This document shows positions 16,634 to 25,681 of a DNA stretch of 38,743 nt, piece by piece. Within the stretch, counting starts at the first letter, position 1, and every line of letters begins with the position of its first letter. Made by a program: the position numbers and the translations under genes. The notes beneath the pieces were generated by a model. The model searched no databases. It worked only from the letters and a program-made list of their open reading frames with translations, and was not told where the DNA came from. This DNA comes from Nitrospira sp. (GTDB taxonomy: Bacteria > Nitrospirota > Nitrospiria > Nitrospirales > Nitrospiraceae): positions 1 to 38,743 of the forward strand of contig JAEURV010000125.1 in the NCBI GenBank assembly GCA_016788465.1, given 5' to 3'.

Positions 16634-17569
16634 TTAGGTTAGGCCTCGTCTTATTCTACCTGCCGTGGCCCTAAGTCGAGAAAACAATTCCGGAATCACG
16701 CTGCCCTTTTGTGGTGATCGCAAGCTTTCAAGAAACGACTGGATCGCCTCTAGGGCCGGTGCGGATTCTGCAATATGATCAGGAAAGGTCCAGGAACTTG
16801 ATGTGCTCAGTTCAACGTCAAAATCCGATGATACTCCGCAATGTACCCCGCTGCCGTCCATTCCGATATTGCGAACGAGTGACTGGTTAGGGTAGAGGCA
16901 CAGGCCTCCTGCTGCAAACATGCTGGCATACCAACGCACTCCCCATACGTCCAATTTTCCTTCAACGTGGAGACGCAAGTGCTCGAAATAGGGATAGGCC
17001 CCGTTTACATTGAAGGCATGTTGCTGACCTGACTCTCGCAAGTATTCCAACAATCCAGAACAGTCCGGGTTGAATTGTTGCCATGCCCTCGCCCATGTTC
17101 CCCATCCCCAGCTGGTCGGCACACGGCATAAAAATGTCGCCCCGTATGGTTGTGGCCCCTTGACCGGGAACATATATCCGGAAACTTGCATTACACGATG
17201 TTCATGGCGATAGCGTTCGAGTGCCTGATTCATGTAGGTCAGGAACCCCGGTGCTACGACTAAGTCATCTTCAAGGACGATCGCCGATCCATATTTCGCA
17301 GTCAGTTCGGACACGCCGGCGATTACGGATTGTGCCAAACCTAGATTTACTCTCTGCAACCGCACTTCGACTTTTGCAAATCCGGAAACGCTCCTGGCGA
17401 TCGTCCGAACCTCATTGACTGCTGCAAGGTCCTGAGCTGTTTTTGCAGCATCACAAAACATGTAGAGGGAACTTCTCGATGCAAGAGCATCGTCCCGCAA
17501 TGCCGTGATGCTTTGCCGGAGGTGGTCAGGCCGGTTATAGACAAAGAGGGCGATCGGTGCAATGGCCAT
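16634..17569 (-). CDS. GT-A glycosyltransferase (GNT-I/GT2-like)
   Basis: 311 residues. It begins IAPIALFVYNRPDHLRQSI, the nucleotide-binding opening of GT2/GNT-I-like enzymes. SAIVLEDDLVVAPGFLTYMN provides the acidic EDD metal-binding motif, and SWGWGTWARAW is a Trp-rich substrate loop seen in this group. The ATG lies 8 bases after the AsnB stop, with AGGA between. It probably adds one sugar of the chain. Family assignment is by motif only. Confidence 0.8.
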   Translation of the reverse strand: MAIAPIALFVYNRPDHLRQSITALRDDALASRSSLYMFCDAAKTAQDLAAVNEVRTIARSVSGFAKVEVRLQRVNLGLAQSVIAGVSELTAKYGSAIVLEDDLVVAPGFLTYMNQALERYRHEHRVMQVSGYMFPVKGPQPYGATFLCRVPTSWGWGTWARAWQQFNPDCSGLLEYLRESGQQHAFNVNGAYPYFEHLRLHVEGKLDVWGVRWYASMFAAGGLCLYPNQSLVRNIGMDGSGVHCGVSSDFDVELSTSSSWTFPDHIAESAPALEAIQSFLESLRSPQKGSVIPELFSRLRATAGRIRRGLT

Positions 17570-17579
17570 ATCGTCCTAT

Positions 17580-19598
17580 CTATGTGGAACCGGGATGTAT
17601 AGGACCGGGCGCAGGTGACCCTGACGTGACAAGAGTATTCGGATCCGTGAAGTCTTCACATGCTTTGATCGGAGATCCGTAGGTCTCGCTCATAGCCTGG
17701 CACCATAATTCCAACGTCAGCGCTTTGAACGACATTGGGGCGCCGGCTTCAGGCGGATACGTCCCTTTTGATAGGCCCACTCCGCTTTCTGGACGAAGAA
17801 TTTCGGACGAAACCAGATACCCAGCTTCGAGCTTTGATCCGTGGGCCGCAAAGATCGCGTTATGCCACTCGTGAAGAGGAGGAGTAAAGCCACGCTTCGG
17901 CCTGTTCATGACCCAGTCAGGCACCATGGTCTTGAGCGCCTCGCGCAGCCAGACTTTTGCAGGAAAGGTGTGATCCGGTGTCGCCTTTCTCAGTCCAATG
18001 ACGGTCTCTATCAAACGATAGTCGATGAACGGTAGTCGCAATTCGACTGATGATGCCATGCTCAGACGGTCACCGAGAGCAATTCCGTTTTCCTGCAAGT
18101 AGGTTTGACATATGAGACGTGTGAGCAGCACGTCGATCTGAGGCCAGGGTTCCGGAACGGTGAAGATACGGTATGCCTGGGATTCCTGCAGCTCTGCATG
18201 GAACCGATGTGCGTACAAGGGTTGTAACCCGTTCTGCGCGAGTCGGAAATCAGGGACGAGATCATAGAATACGGCCTGCTCTTTCGGACTGCACCGGTCT
18301 CTTCTATAGACGGCCAGGGACTCCAGGAGGCCGGCTCCTGATTTGATCCACTCCTTCATACCCCATAGATTCCAATACGACGGCAAGGTCATGGAGAAAT
18401 AATTCGCAAAGCGTGGACCACCCTTCTGCCATCCGTCTGCTTTGCGCTTGGTCTGCGCCGCCGCCTGGCGTACCCATGGGTACCCCCAAAAGAGTTCATC
18501 CCCACCATGTCCTTGCAGTATGACGGAGATCCCTTGTGTCTTTGCCGCCTTCATTACCGCGTAGTAGCCAGATGCTGAGATGTCGGCAATGGGATCATCG
18601 AGCCAATACATCAGATCAGGGAAGAAGGAAGCCACCTCACCCGGATGCAATTCGATCTCATGAATGGGCATGCCGAGATACTGCGCCATGGCTCTGGCAT
18701 CGTCCCGTTCATCATGTCGGCACCTTCCTGCATATCCGACTGTGAATGCCTCCAGTCTGCCTGGATATTTTTTCGACGCCATAGCCGCAATCGCACTCGA
18801 ATCAAGACCGCCGCTGAGTGAGATTCCGATGGGAATATCTGAGCGAACGATGAGTTCGCTGACCGTGTCCAATTCAGCCCTGAGGCGTTCTACGGGATCT
18901 CCGGTCAAAAGTGAAGCATCCTCCATACGCCAATAGCATTGCTCGTCCTGTTTCCCGGTCCTTGCATCAAAGACGAGAGTATGTGCTGCGGGCAGTTTAC
19001 GTATTCCCCGAATCGGCGACCATGGCTCAGGGACGTAGTTGTAATGGAAATAGAGATCAACGGCGACTGGATCCAATGCAAATGGCACCAGGCCTGCCGC
19101 CAGCATCGCCTTCAATTCAGAAGCGAAATACAGAACGCCCCTTCCTTGGTAGAGATAGAGCGGTTTTTCACCCATACGGTCGCGCGCTAACAGGAGACGT
19201 CTGTGGCGAGAGTCCCACAGGGCAAACGCAAACATGCCTCGTAAATGCTTGATGCAATTCAGGCCGTATTCTTCATACAAATGGAGAATGACTTCGCAAT
19301 CGCTGCCGGTCTTCAGGTAATGTCCGCTCGAAGTCAGTACGGATCTCAACTCAATGTGGTTATAAATTTCTCCGTTCGCAATAAGGACCAGCGAGTTGTC
19401 TTCGTTGTAGAGCGGTTGTTGACCTCCAACTAAATCGATCACGCTCAACCGGCGCATCGCTAACGAGACAGGGCCTTCTTGAAACGCTCCCTCTCCGTCA
19501 GGGCCACGATGAACCAGGCGGTTATTCATTGTCCGGACCTGTCGACGCACTTCAGGGGTGAGAGTTCCGGTTGTGATTGCGCCTGCTATGCCACACAT
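17580..19598 (-). CDS. AsnB-type glutamine-dependent amidotransferase
   Basis: 672 residues, somewhat longer than E. coli AsnB. The N-terminal glutaminase domain begins MCGIAG with Cys2 as nucleophile and contains RGPDGEG and NGEIYNH. The synthase domain has the ATP pyrophosphatase loop SGGLDSS at 262-268 and GHGGDELFWGY. A frame from 19676 would add 26 residues before Cys2, which must be N-terminal after Met removal, so the ATG at 19598 is chosen. Within a polysaccharide block such enzymes often amidate a sugar carboxylate (for example a uronic acid) rather than make free asparagine; this is inference. The C-terminal 40 residues are Pro/Gly/Ser-rich and not part of the usual fold. Confidence 0.88.
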   Translation of the reverse strand: MCGIAGAITTGTLTPEVRRQVRTMNNRLVHRGPDGEGAFQEGPVSLAMRRLSVIDLVGGQQPLYNEDNSLVLIANGEIYNHIELRSVLTSSGHYLKTGSDCEVILHLYEEYGLNCIKHLRGMFAFALWDSRHRRLLLARDRMGEKPLYLYQGRGVLYFASELKAMLAAGLVPFALDPVAVDLYFHYNYVPEPWSPIRGIRKLPAAHTLVFDARTGKQDEQCYWRMEDASLLTGDPVERLRAELDTVSELIVRSDIPIGISLSGGLDSSAIAAMASKKYPGRLEAFTVGYAGRCRHDERDDARAMAQYLGMPIHEIELHPGEVASFFPDLMYWLDDPIADISASGYYAVMKAAKTQGISVILQGHGGDELFWGYPWVRQAAAQTKRKADGWQKGGPRFANYFSMTLPSYWNLWGMKEWIKSGAGLLESLAVYRRDRCSPKEQAVFYDLVPDFRLAQNGLQPLYAHRFHAELQESQAYRIFTVPEPWPQIDVLLTRLICQTYLQENGIALGDRLSMASSVELRLPFIDYRLIETVIGLRKATPDHTFPAKVWLREALKTMVPDWVMNRPKRGFTPPLHEWHNAIFAAHGSKLEAGYLVSSEILRPESGVGLSKGTYPPEAGAPMSFKALTLELWCQAMSETYGSPIKACEDFTDPNTLVTSGSPAPGPIHPGST

Positions 19599-19653
19599 TT
19601 CATCAGCCTTACTTTCTAACCCCACCCACGACGAGTCTTCTGCTGCAACACTC

Positions 19654-20313
19654 TCATGTCTTCGGCTTTCTCGCATCTACAATGAGGGATGTGTAATAGA
19701 GCAAGCCTCGCCTAAACTGTTCTTGTTTGTCGTAACGTGCAGATCTTCGGATTAGACCGTCTGTTTCATCCCACTGAGCGCAGTGGAACTGTTCATCCGC
19801 ATCAAAGTATTCCAGGGGAGTCACAACGAACCCGGTCTGTGCCAAACATTGACTCAAGTCCTCGACAGTGAAAAGCACCCGATGGCCGTCTTTCGGAGGT
19901 GTGACCTCTACAACATAGGCTGCATCCTTTCGATGTCCATCTGGAACAGCCAGCCGGAGTAGCCCCCCTGATTTAAGGAACTGAAAGCACAACCTGAATG
20001 CCGTCGCACATTCTTCATGTGTGAGATGTTCAAACAGATGCTCTGCCATGAGTCGATCGATCGAGCCTGTATGAAAAAGGCCTTCCCAATGGTCGAGGGA
20101 TCTCACATCAAGTATGTCTGCATCGGTCGGGAGCCAGCCAGGCATCGCGACCGGTCCGGCGCCCAAGATGACATTCAATGGTTGTGAGACGTCGGCTTCA
20201 CCTTTCAAGACCTGTCGTCGCAGCTCATGGCGCGAGGGCGAGAGAAACATATCGGAAATAGACCGGAGTCCTCTCCGCAGGGCAGATAGATTTCTCTCTG
20301 TCTTGTTTTCCAC
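19654..20313 (-). CDS. Predicted SAM-dependent methyltransferase (short form)
   Basis: 219 residues. NVILGAGPVAMPGWLPTDADILD replaces the usual motif I and RLMAEHLFEHLTHEECATAFR gives the EHxxEH segment. LKSGGLLRLAVPDG matches the same protein group as the gene at 14258-15094. The start is GTG with an AGAAGG sequence upstream. SAM binding is likely from the fold pattern, but catalysis is not certain because motif I is degenerate. Confidence 0.68.
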   Translation of the reverse strand: MENKTERNLSALRRGLRSISDMFLSPSRHELRRQVLKGEADVSQPLNVILGAGPVAMPGWLPTDADILDVRSLDHWEGLFHTGSIDRLMAEHLFEHLTHEECATAFRLCFQFLKSGGLLRLAVPDGHRKDAAYVVEVTPPKDGHRVLFTVEDLSQCLAQTGFVVTPLEYFDADEQFHCAQWDETDGLIRRSARYDKQEQFRRGLLYYTSLIVDARKPKT

Positions 20314-20343
20314 GTGCGACTACCTTCTCCTCGTAAGGCCGCT

Positions 20344-21516
20344 TTACTGTAGAGAGTCAGGAGACAACCTGACACTCCTGGTCCTGAACCAACGTGTGAT
20401 CTTTGTACAAGGATTCCAGGCTATGCGGTAGAGGCGGTGCAGTTTGGGATCTCTGCCCATTTTGTCAACAAACCCTTCCTCTAGGAGGTACCACCCGTCT
20501 CTACGCCATGACTTCAGTAGGCCGTCACGGATTAGAGTATCAACCTCACAACCACAGGATGCACAGTCCTTAGCCGTCACGTAGTAGGTCCCCGATAGAA
20601 ACCATAGAAGCGGGAGCATTATATGCCTGACCGCAGTCCGACTTACGACCAAGTATGCACAGCGTCGAATCAATCGCCATTTGACTTGCCGTCGGATCGA
20701 AGCAGGCGCGCAGTCATGGATAAATCTCCAATGATTTCTTGCATTGTCGACTGAGCGCCTCGAAAATAATGCGCGCCATGCCTGTCCAAACGTGAGTGAA
20801 CCACCATGTTGCGTGGAAAGCCCCATTTCGTCGGCATGCGAACGAATCACGGCTTCGCACGACACACCCAATTGGAATCCGGCCCGTCTCAATCTCGCGA
20901 AGAATTCACAATCGGCGATGTAGTGAGGAAATCTGGATCCGTTCACATTGCCTGCGTGCCGTATCATGTGGAGAGGGATGAGCGTGCCGCGACCTGAAAG
21001 GAGGTCAACTCCCCCTACAAAGTTCTCCCCAACATTTCTCATGGTCTTTACGGGAAAGCTGTAAGTATGCCAATCGATAAACTCCCCCGCATCTAGGATA
21101 CGCGATGAATCTCGACTGTCGACTACCATACCGCAGACAGCGACGTGTCGTTCACAAGACACGCGGACCAATGTGGCGACGTAGTCTGGACCAACGAGCG
21201 TGTCGTTGTTCATCATGAGGATGAAGTCGTCTTCACGGCGGCTATGCTGGAGACTGCGTTCGATTCCCAGTTGCGTTGCCTCTCCCCACCACAACTCCCG
21301 ATCGTTCTGAAGGACTTCGACGAACGGATACTTGGCGCGAATCTTGTCAGGAGTGCCGTCTGTGGAGCCTCCGTCAATCACGAGGATATGAAGAGGGTGA
21401 TAGGTTTGTGCGAGGAGATTATCAAGACAGGTCATGGTGTGATGCAAGCGGTTGAAGACAGGAATGACAACGTATACACACGATCTAGAAACCGCCGATT
21501 CTTCCAAAGTCTGCAT
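20344..21516 (-). CDS. GT2-family glycosyltransferase (rhamnosyltransferase-like)
   Basis: 390 residues. YVVIPVFNRLHHTMTCLDNLLAQ opens the GT-A domain, ILVIDGGSTDGT holds the nucleotide-binding Asp, and FILMMNNDTLVGPDYV the DxD-like NND. SGRGTLIPLHM and PHYIADCEFFARLRRAGF follow the pattern of WbbL/RfbN-type GT2 proteins that transfer rhamnose or another deoxyhexose. The C-terminal third has hydrophobic and basic stretches, so membrane association is possible. The donor is a guess. Confidence 0.82.
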   Translation of the reverse strand: MQTLEESAVSRSCVYVVIPVFNRLHHTMTCLDNLLAQTYHPLHILVIDGGSTDGTPDKIRAKYPFVEVLQNDRELWWGEATQLGIERSLQHSRREDDFILMMNNDTLVGPDYVATLVRVSCERHVAVCGMVVDSRDSSRILDAGEFIDWHTYSFPVKTMRNVGENFVGGVDLLSGRGTLIPLHMIRHAGNVNGSRFPHYIADCEFFARLRRAGFQLGVSCEAVIRSHADEMGLSTQHGGSLTFGQAWRALFSRRSVDNARNHWRFIHDCAPASIRRQVKWRLIRRCAYLVVSRTAVRHIMLPLLWFLSGTYYVTAKDCASCGCEVDTLIRDGLLKSWRRDGWYLLEEGFVDKMGRDPKLHRLYRIAWNPCTKITRWFRTRSVRLSPDSLQ

Positions 21517-21528
21517 ATGCCCCGTGCT

Positions 21529-22371
21529 TCAGTCACTGTGAGACATTGCATGAATGTGCCTAACACCGAGTTTTTTCGCGATGAACAACATCGCTCTTCC
21601 CTCTGCACAATACTGAAATTTGGTGATGCGCTCTCCGGAAAGTAGTGCCCGAAACTCTTGTTCGGTCCAGAAATTGATATGGCCGACATATTCGTCGATC
21701 GCCCCGTTTGGAATTGTAATGACGACATGACCTCCGACTTTGCACACTCTGAAGAGTTCAGCAAGGGCACGAGCCGGTTGCTCGAGATGCTCCAGCGTTT
21801 CCATGCACATCACGGAGTCAAACGCTCCGTCTTGGCAGGACATGCGGTAAATGTCGCCGACAAAGAAATGCCCGGCCGGAACGTCCTGACGACAACGCTT
21901 GATGGACGTTAAAGAGAAATCGATGCCGTAGACCGTCTTGATGTTCTGGGACGATGAAAGAATTTGTGAAACAAATCCGGGTCCGCATCCGACATCGACG
22001 GTGTTACCGCATAAATAGGGCTCACAAGCACTCAACACTTCGTAGTAGAACTCTTTTCTCGCTGCAACGAGGTATTCCGAAACGAGTCCCTCGTTGGCCC
22101 AGTACTCGTCGAATGATTCCAACGCGTTATCGACGATCACTTGGACCGACGTGTCGATTCCGTGTGTTGTGATCCACGCAGGTCGGGGGACAAACTTATA
22201 CTTTCCTTTCTCAACGATCAGATGCCGTTTCTTATCGACAACTTGATGATCGCTGAAGTCAACCGGAGCAAAGGTTTTGTCGCGGAGCACACCGGTGTAA
22301 TCCTTAGGTAGGATAAATAGGTGCTTCCCTAGAAGCCGGCGAAGAACTTTCTCAATCAACCGCAACCACAT
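21529..22371 (-). CDS. Class I SAM-dependent methyltransferase overlapping wzt
   Basis: 280 residues from the ATG at 22371. TVDVGCGPGFVSQIL is motif I, VYGIDFSLTSIKRCRQ the acidic loop, DSVMCMETLEHLEQPARALAELFRV the motif IV region and VGGHVVITIPNG the following strand. The N-terminal 90 residues are an extra, basic domain with VLRDKTFAPVDF. The frame opens at 22506, but its first 45 residues lie within wzt and look non-coding. The gene overlaps the 3' end of wzt by 20 bases, so the two are coupled. Position next to the exporter makes it a candidate for the enzyme that caps the finished chain. Confidence 0.8.
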   Translation of the reverse strand: MWLRLIEKVLRRLLGKHLFILPKDYTGVLRDKTFAPVDFSDHQVVDKKRHLIVEKGKYKFVPRPAWITTHGIDTSVQVIVDNALESFDEYWANEGLVSEYLVAARKEFYYEVLSACEPYLCGNTVDVGCGPGFVSQILSSSQNIKTVYGIDFSLTSIKRCRQDVPAGHFFVGDIYRMSCQDGAFDSVMCMETLEHLEQPARALAELFRVCKVGGHVVITIPNGAIDEYVGHINFWTEQEFRALLSGERITKFQYCAEGRAMLFIAKKLGVRHIHAMSHSD

Positions 22372-23623
22372 AATCAAAGTCCGTGACGGTCGTATTCCCG
22401 TACTCGAAGTACCGGTCGTCTGCAGGTGGAGGCACGATGTTGAAGACTGCAGCATTGGCGAGACCTCCCAAGTGGATACTCCGATCCATCGGGACGATGG
22501 CAACATCTATCCGAAACGACTGAGGAAAGAGCCGGGGGCTCAGCACCGTAATTTGAACCGTGCCGGATCGTTGCATACGGTGCACTTTGACGTTCCCATA
22601 CCGTTGTTCGCCGTTGAACGGAGACTCTTGAAATGTCAGCCGTTGAACGTCTCTGCCGTCCTGTGTCCGAATCCACACACGTACTTGCGTGTTATGTGAT
22701 GAGTCTTGGAGAAAATCGTAATCAAAGCGGATGACGAAATTCTTCCCAAACGGGATGGATCGGTTCTTCGACGGGCTGCCCTCCTCGAATACATCCGCAT
22801 TCGAGATGTCGACGGCGCCGAGGCCAAACGGCGCCGGCTGAGGTGCGTCGAGAAGATTCTCTTGCGCAAGCTGATTGCTGTAGCGCTGGATACAATCCCT
22901 GATTTCGCCCTGGAATACCGGCGTCCCTTGCTGCAGGAGCAATCCGGAACGGCATAACCGTTCAATGGCCTGAATCGCATGGGAAACGAAAATGATTGCC
23001 GTACCGTTGCGATTGAGTTCGAGAACCTTCCCGATGCATTTATTCTGAAACGCACTGTCGCCCACCGCCAATACTTCATCGATGAGTAACAGATCGGGTC
23101 GCGAGTGAATGGCCACAGCAAATCCCAATCGGACATACATGCCAGAGCTGTAGGTTTTCACTGGAGCATCGAGAAACGTACCGATGGCGGCAAAGTCTAC
23201 GATTTGGTCAAAACACTGCTCGATTTCACGGGTCGTCATTCCAAGCAGCGAGCCATTAAGGAAAATGTTTTCCCTGCCGGTCAAAAGCGGGTGGAACCCG
23301 GCGCCCAATGCAATCAAGGCTCCGACTCGTCCTCGAACCTGGATCCGTCCCTTATCGGGCTGGTAGATTCCAGCAAGAAGGCGCAAGAGGGTCGATTTCC
23401 CAGATCCATTCCCCCCGAGAAGTCCGAGCCGTTCTCCTTGTTTGAGGGTGAACGTCACTTCATCAACAGCCCAGAACTCATGAGGCCGCAGGCGATTTGT
23501 ATCCGCCGTCATTCCGAGGATGTTGCAACAGACGTCGCGTACTCCATAATACATACTGTGTGGTTGTGTGGCGCAAAACTTCTTACTGACACCGGCCACA
23601 GTGAGGACGCAGGAATCACCCAT
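22352..23623 (-). CDS. wzt: Polysaccharide ABC exporter ATPase with C-terminal carbohydrate-binding domain
   Basis: 423 residues. The nucleotide-binding domain has GGNGSGKST (Walker A, 70-78), YSSGMYVRLG (signature, 158-167), LLLIDE (Walker B, 178-183) and switch H215. HEFWAVDEVTF is the typical Wzt/TagH entry. From about 265 onward there is a separate beta-rich domain like the Wzt C domain, which in E. coli O8/O9a recognises the modified end of the O-polysaccharide. The ATG overlaps the wzm stop by one base (TGATG) with GGAG upstream. The longer frame from 23671 lies in wzm. Confidence 0.9.
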   Translation of the reverse strand: MGDSCVLTVAGVSKKFCATQPHSMYYGVRDVCCNILGMTADTNRLRPHEFWAVDEVTFTLKQGERLGLLGGNGSGKSTLLRLLAGIYQPDKGRIQVRGRVGALIALGAGFHPLLTGRENIFLNGSLLGMTTREIEQCFDQIVDFAAIGTFLDAPVKTYSSGMYVRLGFAVAIHSRPDLLLIDEVLAVGDSAFQNKCIGKVLELNRNGTAIIFVSHAIQAIERLCRSGLLLQQGTPVFQGEIRDCIQRYSNQLAQENLLDAPQPAPFGLGAVDISNADVFEEGSPSKNRSIPFGKNFVIRFDYDFLQDSSHNTQVRVWIRTQDGRDVQRLTFQESPFNGEQRYGNVKVHRMQRSGTVQITVLSPRLFPQSFRIDVAIVPMDRSIHLGGLANAAVFNIVPPPADDRYFEYGNTTVTDFDYVVAVD

Positions 23624-24477
23624 CAGGCTTTCTCCGCCACCTTTTGTTCGCTGATGAAAAAGATCCTCCACGACAGGAGAAATACGGTCATGGCGAAGGA
23701 CACGGCACCCGCATAAGTCTGGGGATCTCGGATCGTCCCGGAGATCAGCAAATCGCGGGCTCCTCCGATCAAGTAGGTCAATGGTTTCCAGCGGATCAAT
23801 TGATGCAACACGTCGTTTCCAGCATCAGGCGCATAAATGACCGGTGTGAAAAACATGAGCACCCCGAGCAAGGTCGTCATGACTTTCGTCATGTCACGCA
23901 CCAGGACCGATAACACCGACACGATCATCCCGATTCCCGCTCCTAGTAAGAGTAGCGGCACAAGGGTCAATGGGAAGAATAGCGCCGTCCATTGAGGACT
24001 CACGCCGAAGAATGCAAAAGCCGCGGCCAGCAAGAGGATATTGGCTGCCACAGAAAGACTGGCTTGGGATACCTGCTGTGCGACGAGCACCTGATGCGAA
24101 AACTTAGCGTGCATGATCAAGTTGCCATTGGCAGTCAAACTGGATGCCGCTGACGCGAACACTGTCATGAAGACGCCCCAGATGGTCGTCCCTAACAATA
24201 CGAACAACGGATACGGCACATCTGACTTCCCAGGTATCAAGACACCCACATGCTTCAAGAATAACCAGGACGCAATGCCGATCAATGGAGATACCCAGGT
24301 CCAAGCAATTCCGAGTAAGGATTGCTTGGAGGCAGCCAGCATGTCTCGGTGGAACAACTGAATAATAAGCTCTCGAGATTGCACGATACCGGTAATCATC
24401 TCAATCCAGCAGCGGACAAATCCGAGTTTGATCCGTTGCTCCGGTTCATACATCGCCTGTTCTTCACTGATTGGCAT
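23623..24477 (-). CDS. wzm: Polysaccharide ABC exporter permease
   Basis: 284 residues of the ABC-2 membrane family with about six hydrophobic helices. It opens the path by which the lipid-linked polysaccharide crosses the inner membrane. RELIIQLFHRDMLAASKQSLLGIAWTWVSPL is the amphipathic interface-helix pattern of Wzm/TagG/KpsM, and FFTPVIYAPDAG lies between the later helices. The frame opens with GTG at 24501, overlapping the previous stop, but the ATG at 24477 has GAGG 6 bases upstream and is preferred. Adjacent to wzt in the standard order. Confidence 0.88.
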   Translation of the reverse strand: MPISEEQAMYEPEQRIKLGFVRCWIEMITGIVQSRELIIQLFHRDMLAASKQSLLGIAWTWVSPLIGIASWLFLKHVGVLIPGKSDVPYPLFVLLGTTIWGVFMTVFASAASSLTANGNLIMHAKFSHQVLVAQQVSQASLSVAANILLLAAAFAFFGVSPQWTALFFPLTLVPLLLLGAGIGMIVSVLSVLVRDMTKVMTTLLGVLMFFTPVIYAPDAGNDVLHQLIRWKPLTYLIGGARDLLISGTIRDPQTYAGAVSFAMTVFLLSWRIFFISEQKVAEKA

Positions 24478-24497
24478 GCGGGTCCTCACAGCCCTCC

Positions 24498-25658
24498 TCA
24501 CGGTAGTCTATTCATGGAGCGGAGGCGCTCGAACAGTCGGTCAAACCGATGCTGCCACGTATGAGATTGCAACGCCCGCTTCCTTCCACGATCGCGAATT
24601 TTCAACGCAGCTGCAATGTTCTTCGAGTAAAAAGACAGTTTGTCGATGAGCTCGGCGGGATTATTCCAGGTTTCGATCTCTTCACCGATCTTATAGTAGT
24701 ACGCATGATCAGGTGCTTCTTGCGTCAGGTAAAACCCTCCCGACATAGGCACCTCAAAGTCTCGTAGTCGGCTTTGTAACTGTTTCGAGGCAATGACTTG
24801 TGTTTCTCCATGCCATCCGGTGTCGGAGAATCCAAGGTTCACAAGGCTTGATCGAAAAATTGCTGGAAGCGCCTCATCGGAGCACGGAGGACAATAGTCT
24901 GGCCCCTGCAGCTCCTCAAAGATGTGCGTCCTTGAAACTTTCTTTCTGATTGGCCCGATCAACCCATCGCTCCCTTCCGCTTTCAAGCGTGGAATCCCGT
25001 AGTACCGAAGGTCGTGCCAGACCTTGTACATATCCCACTCAAATTGATACGGGGTCGGTGTTTCATGCTTCCATCCTCGCCCGTACACAGTTGGTTTGAA
25101 GCCATGGTCCACACATGTGGCGAGCAATGCTCGGCGGTACGGGTTAAAACTTCCAACAAAACATACGTCTCTCAACGCACCCAGCTCCATACCGGAACGT
25201 GAAGCATACCAGTCAGGGTTTGCTGCCATCGGCATCCAATGAATGTTCTGGCAATAGGGCTTGAGATGCTCTGCATTCGCCATTTGGGCGACAGCCAGCA
25301 CATCAAAGTATGGAGCGGTGCGAATGACTCGGTACCATTGGAACGCCATGTCAACATGATAATTGACCATGGGAACATTTAGGTCGCGTAACTGCTGTGC
25401 CGTTTCCACCCTGAGAAAATCATCATAGACAACAAAAAACATGAGATCGAGACGGCGAGACGCTTTCAGACTTCGCGCAAGGGCAATGAGTCGTTCGTTG
25501 AGGTCATCGCGCTCATTTCGCCAAGACCTCGACCCCAAACGACCCATTCCACCTGGATAGGTGACTATTTCCAACCGATCGCAATAATATTGGCGAAAGG
25601 TTTCAAGGAGATTGATCTCCATCCATCGATCAGGTGGGAGTACGGCAAGTACGTTCAT
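24498..25658 (-). CDS. CgeB/DUF3880-like glycosyltransferase
   Basis: 386 residues. VVYDDFLRVETAQQLRDL, MVNYHVDMAFQWYR and DVCFVGSFNPYRRALL match the two-domain GT-B proteins annotated CgeB or glyco_trans_1_2. The C-terminal half contains KQLQSRLRDFEVPMSGGFYLTQ, the donor-side region of this group, where an E or D and a Gly-rich turn face the nucleotide sugar. Its start is 23 bases after the ABC-2 permease stop. The sugar is unknown. Classification is by overall pattern and is less certain than for the GT4 genes. Confidence 0.72.
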   Translation of the reverse strand: MNVLAVLPPDRWMEINLLETFRQYYCDRLEIVTYPGGMGRLGSRSWRNERDDLNERLIALARSLKASRRLDLMFFVVYDDFLRVETAQQLRDLNVPMVNYHVDMAFQWYRVIRTAPYFDVLAVAQMANAEHLKPYCQNIHWMPMAANPDWYASRSGMELGALRDVCFVGSFNPYRRALLATCVDHGFKPTVYGRGWKHETPTPYQFEWDMYKVWHDLRYYGIPRLKAEGSDGLIGPIRKKVSRTHIFEELQGPDYCPPCSDEALPAIFRSSLVNLGFSDTGWHGETQVIASKQLQSRLRDFEVPMSGGFYLTQEAPDHAYYYKIGEEIETWNNPAELIDKLSFYSKNIAAALKIRDRGRKRALQSHTWQHRFDRLFERLRSMNRLP

Positions 25659-25681
25659 GTTCAGAGGGCCTGACAGGCTCC

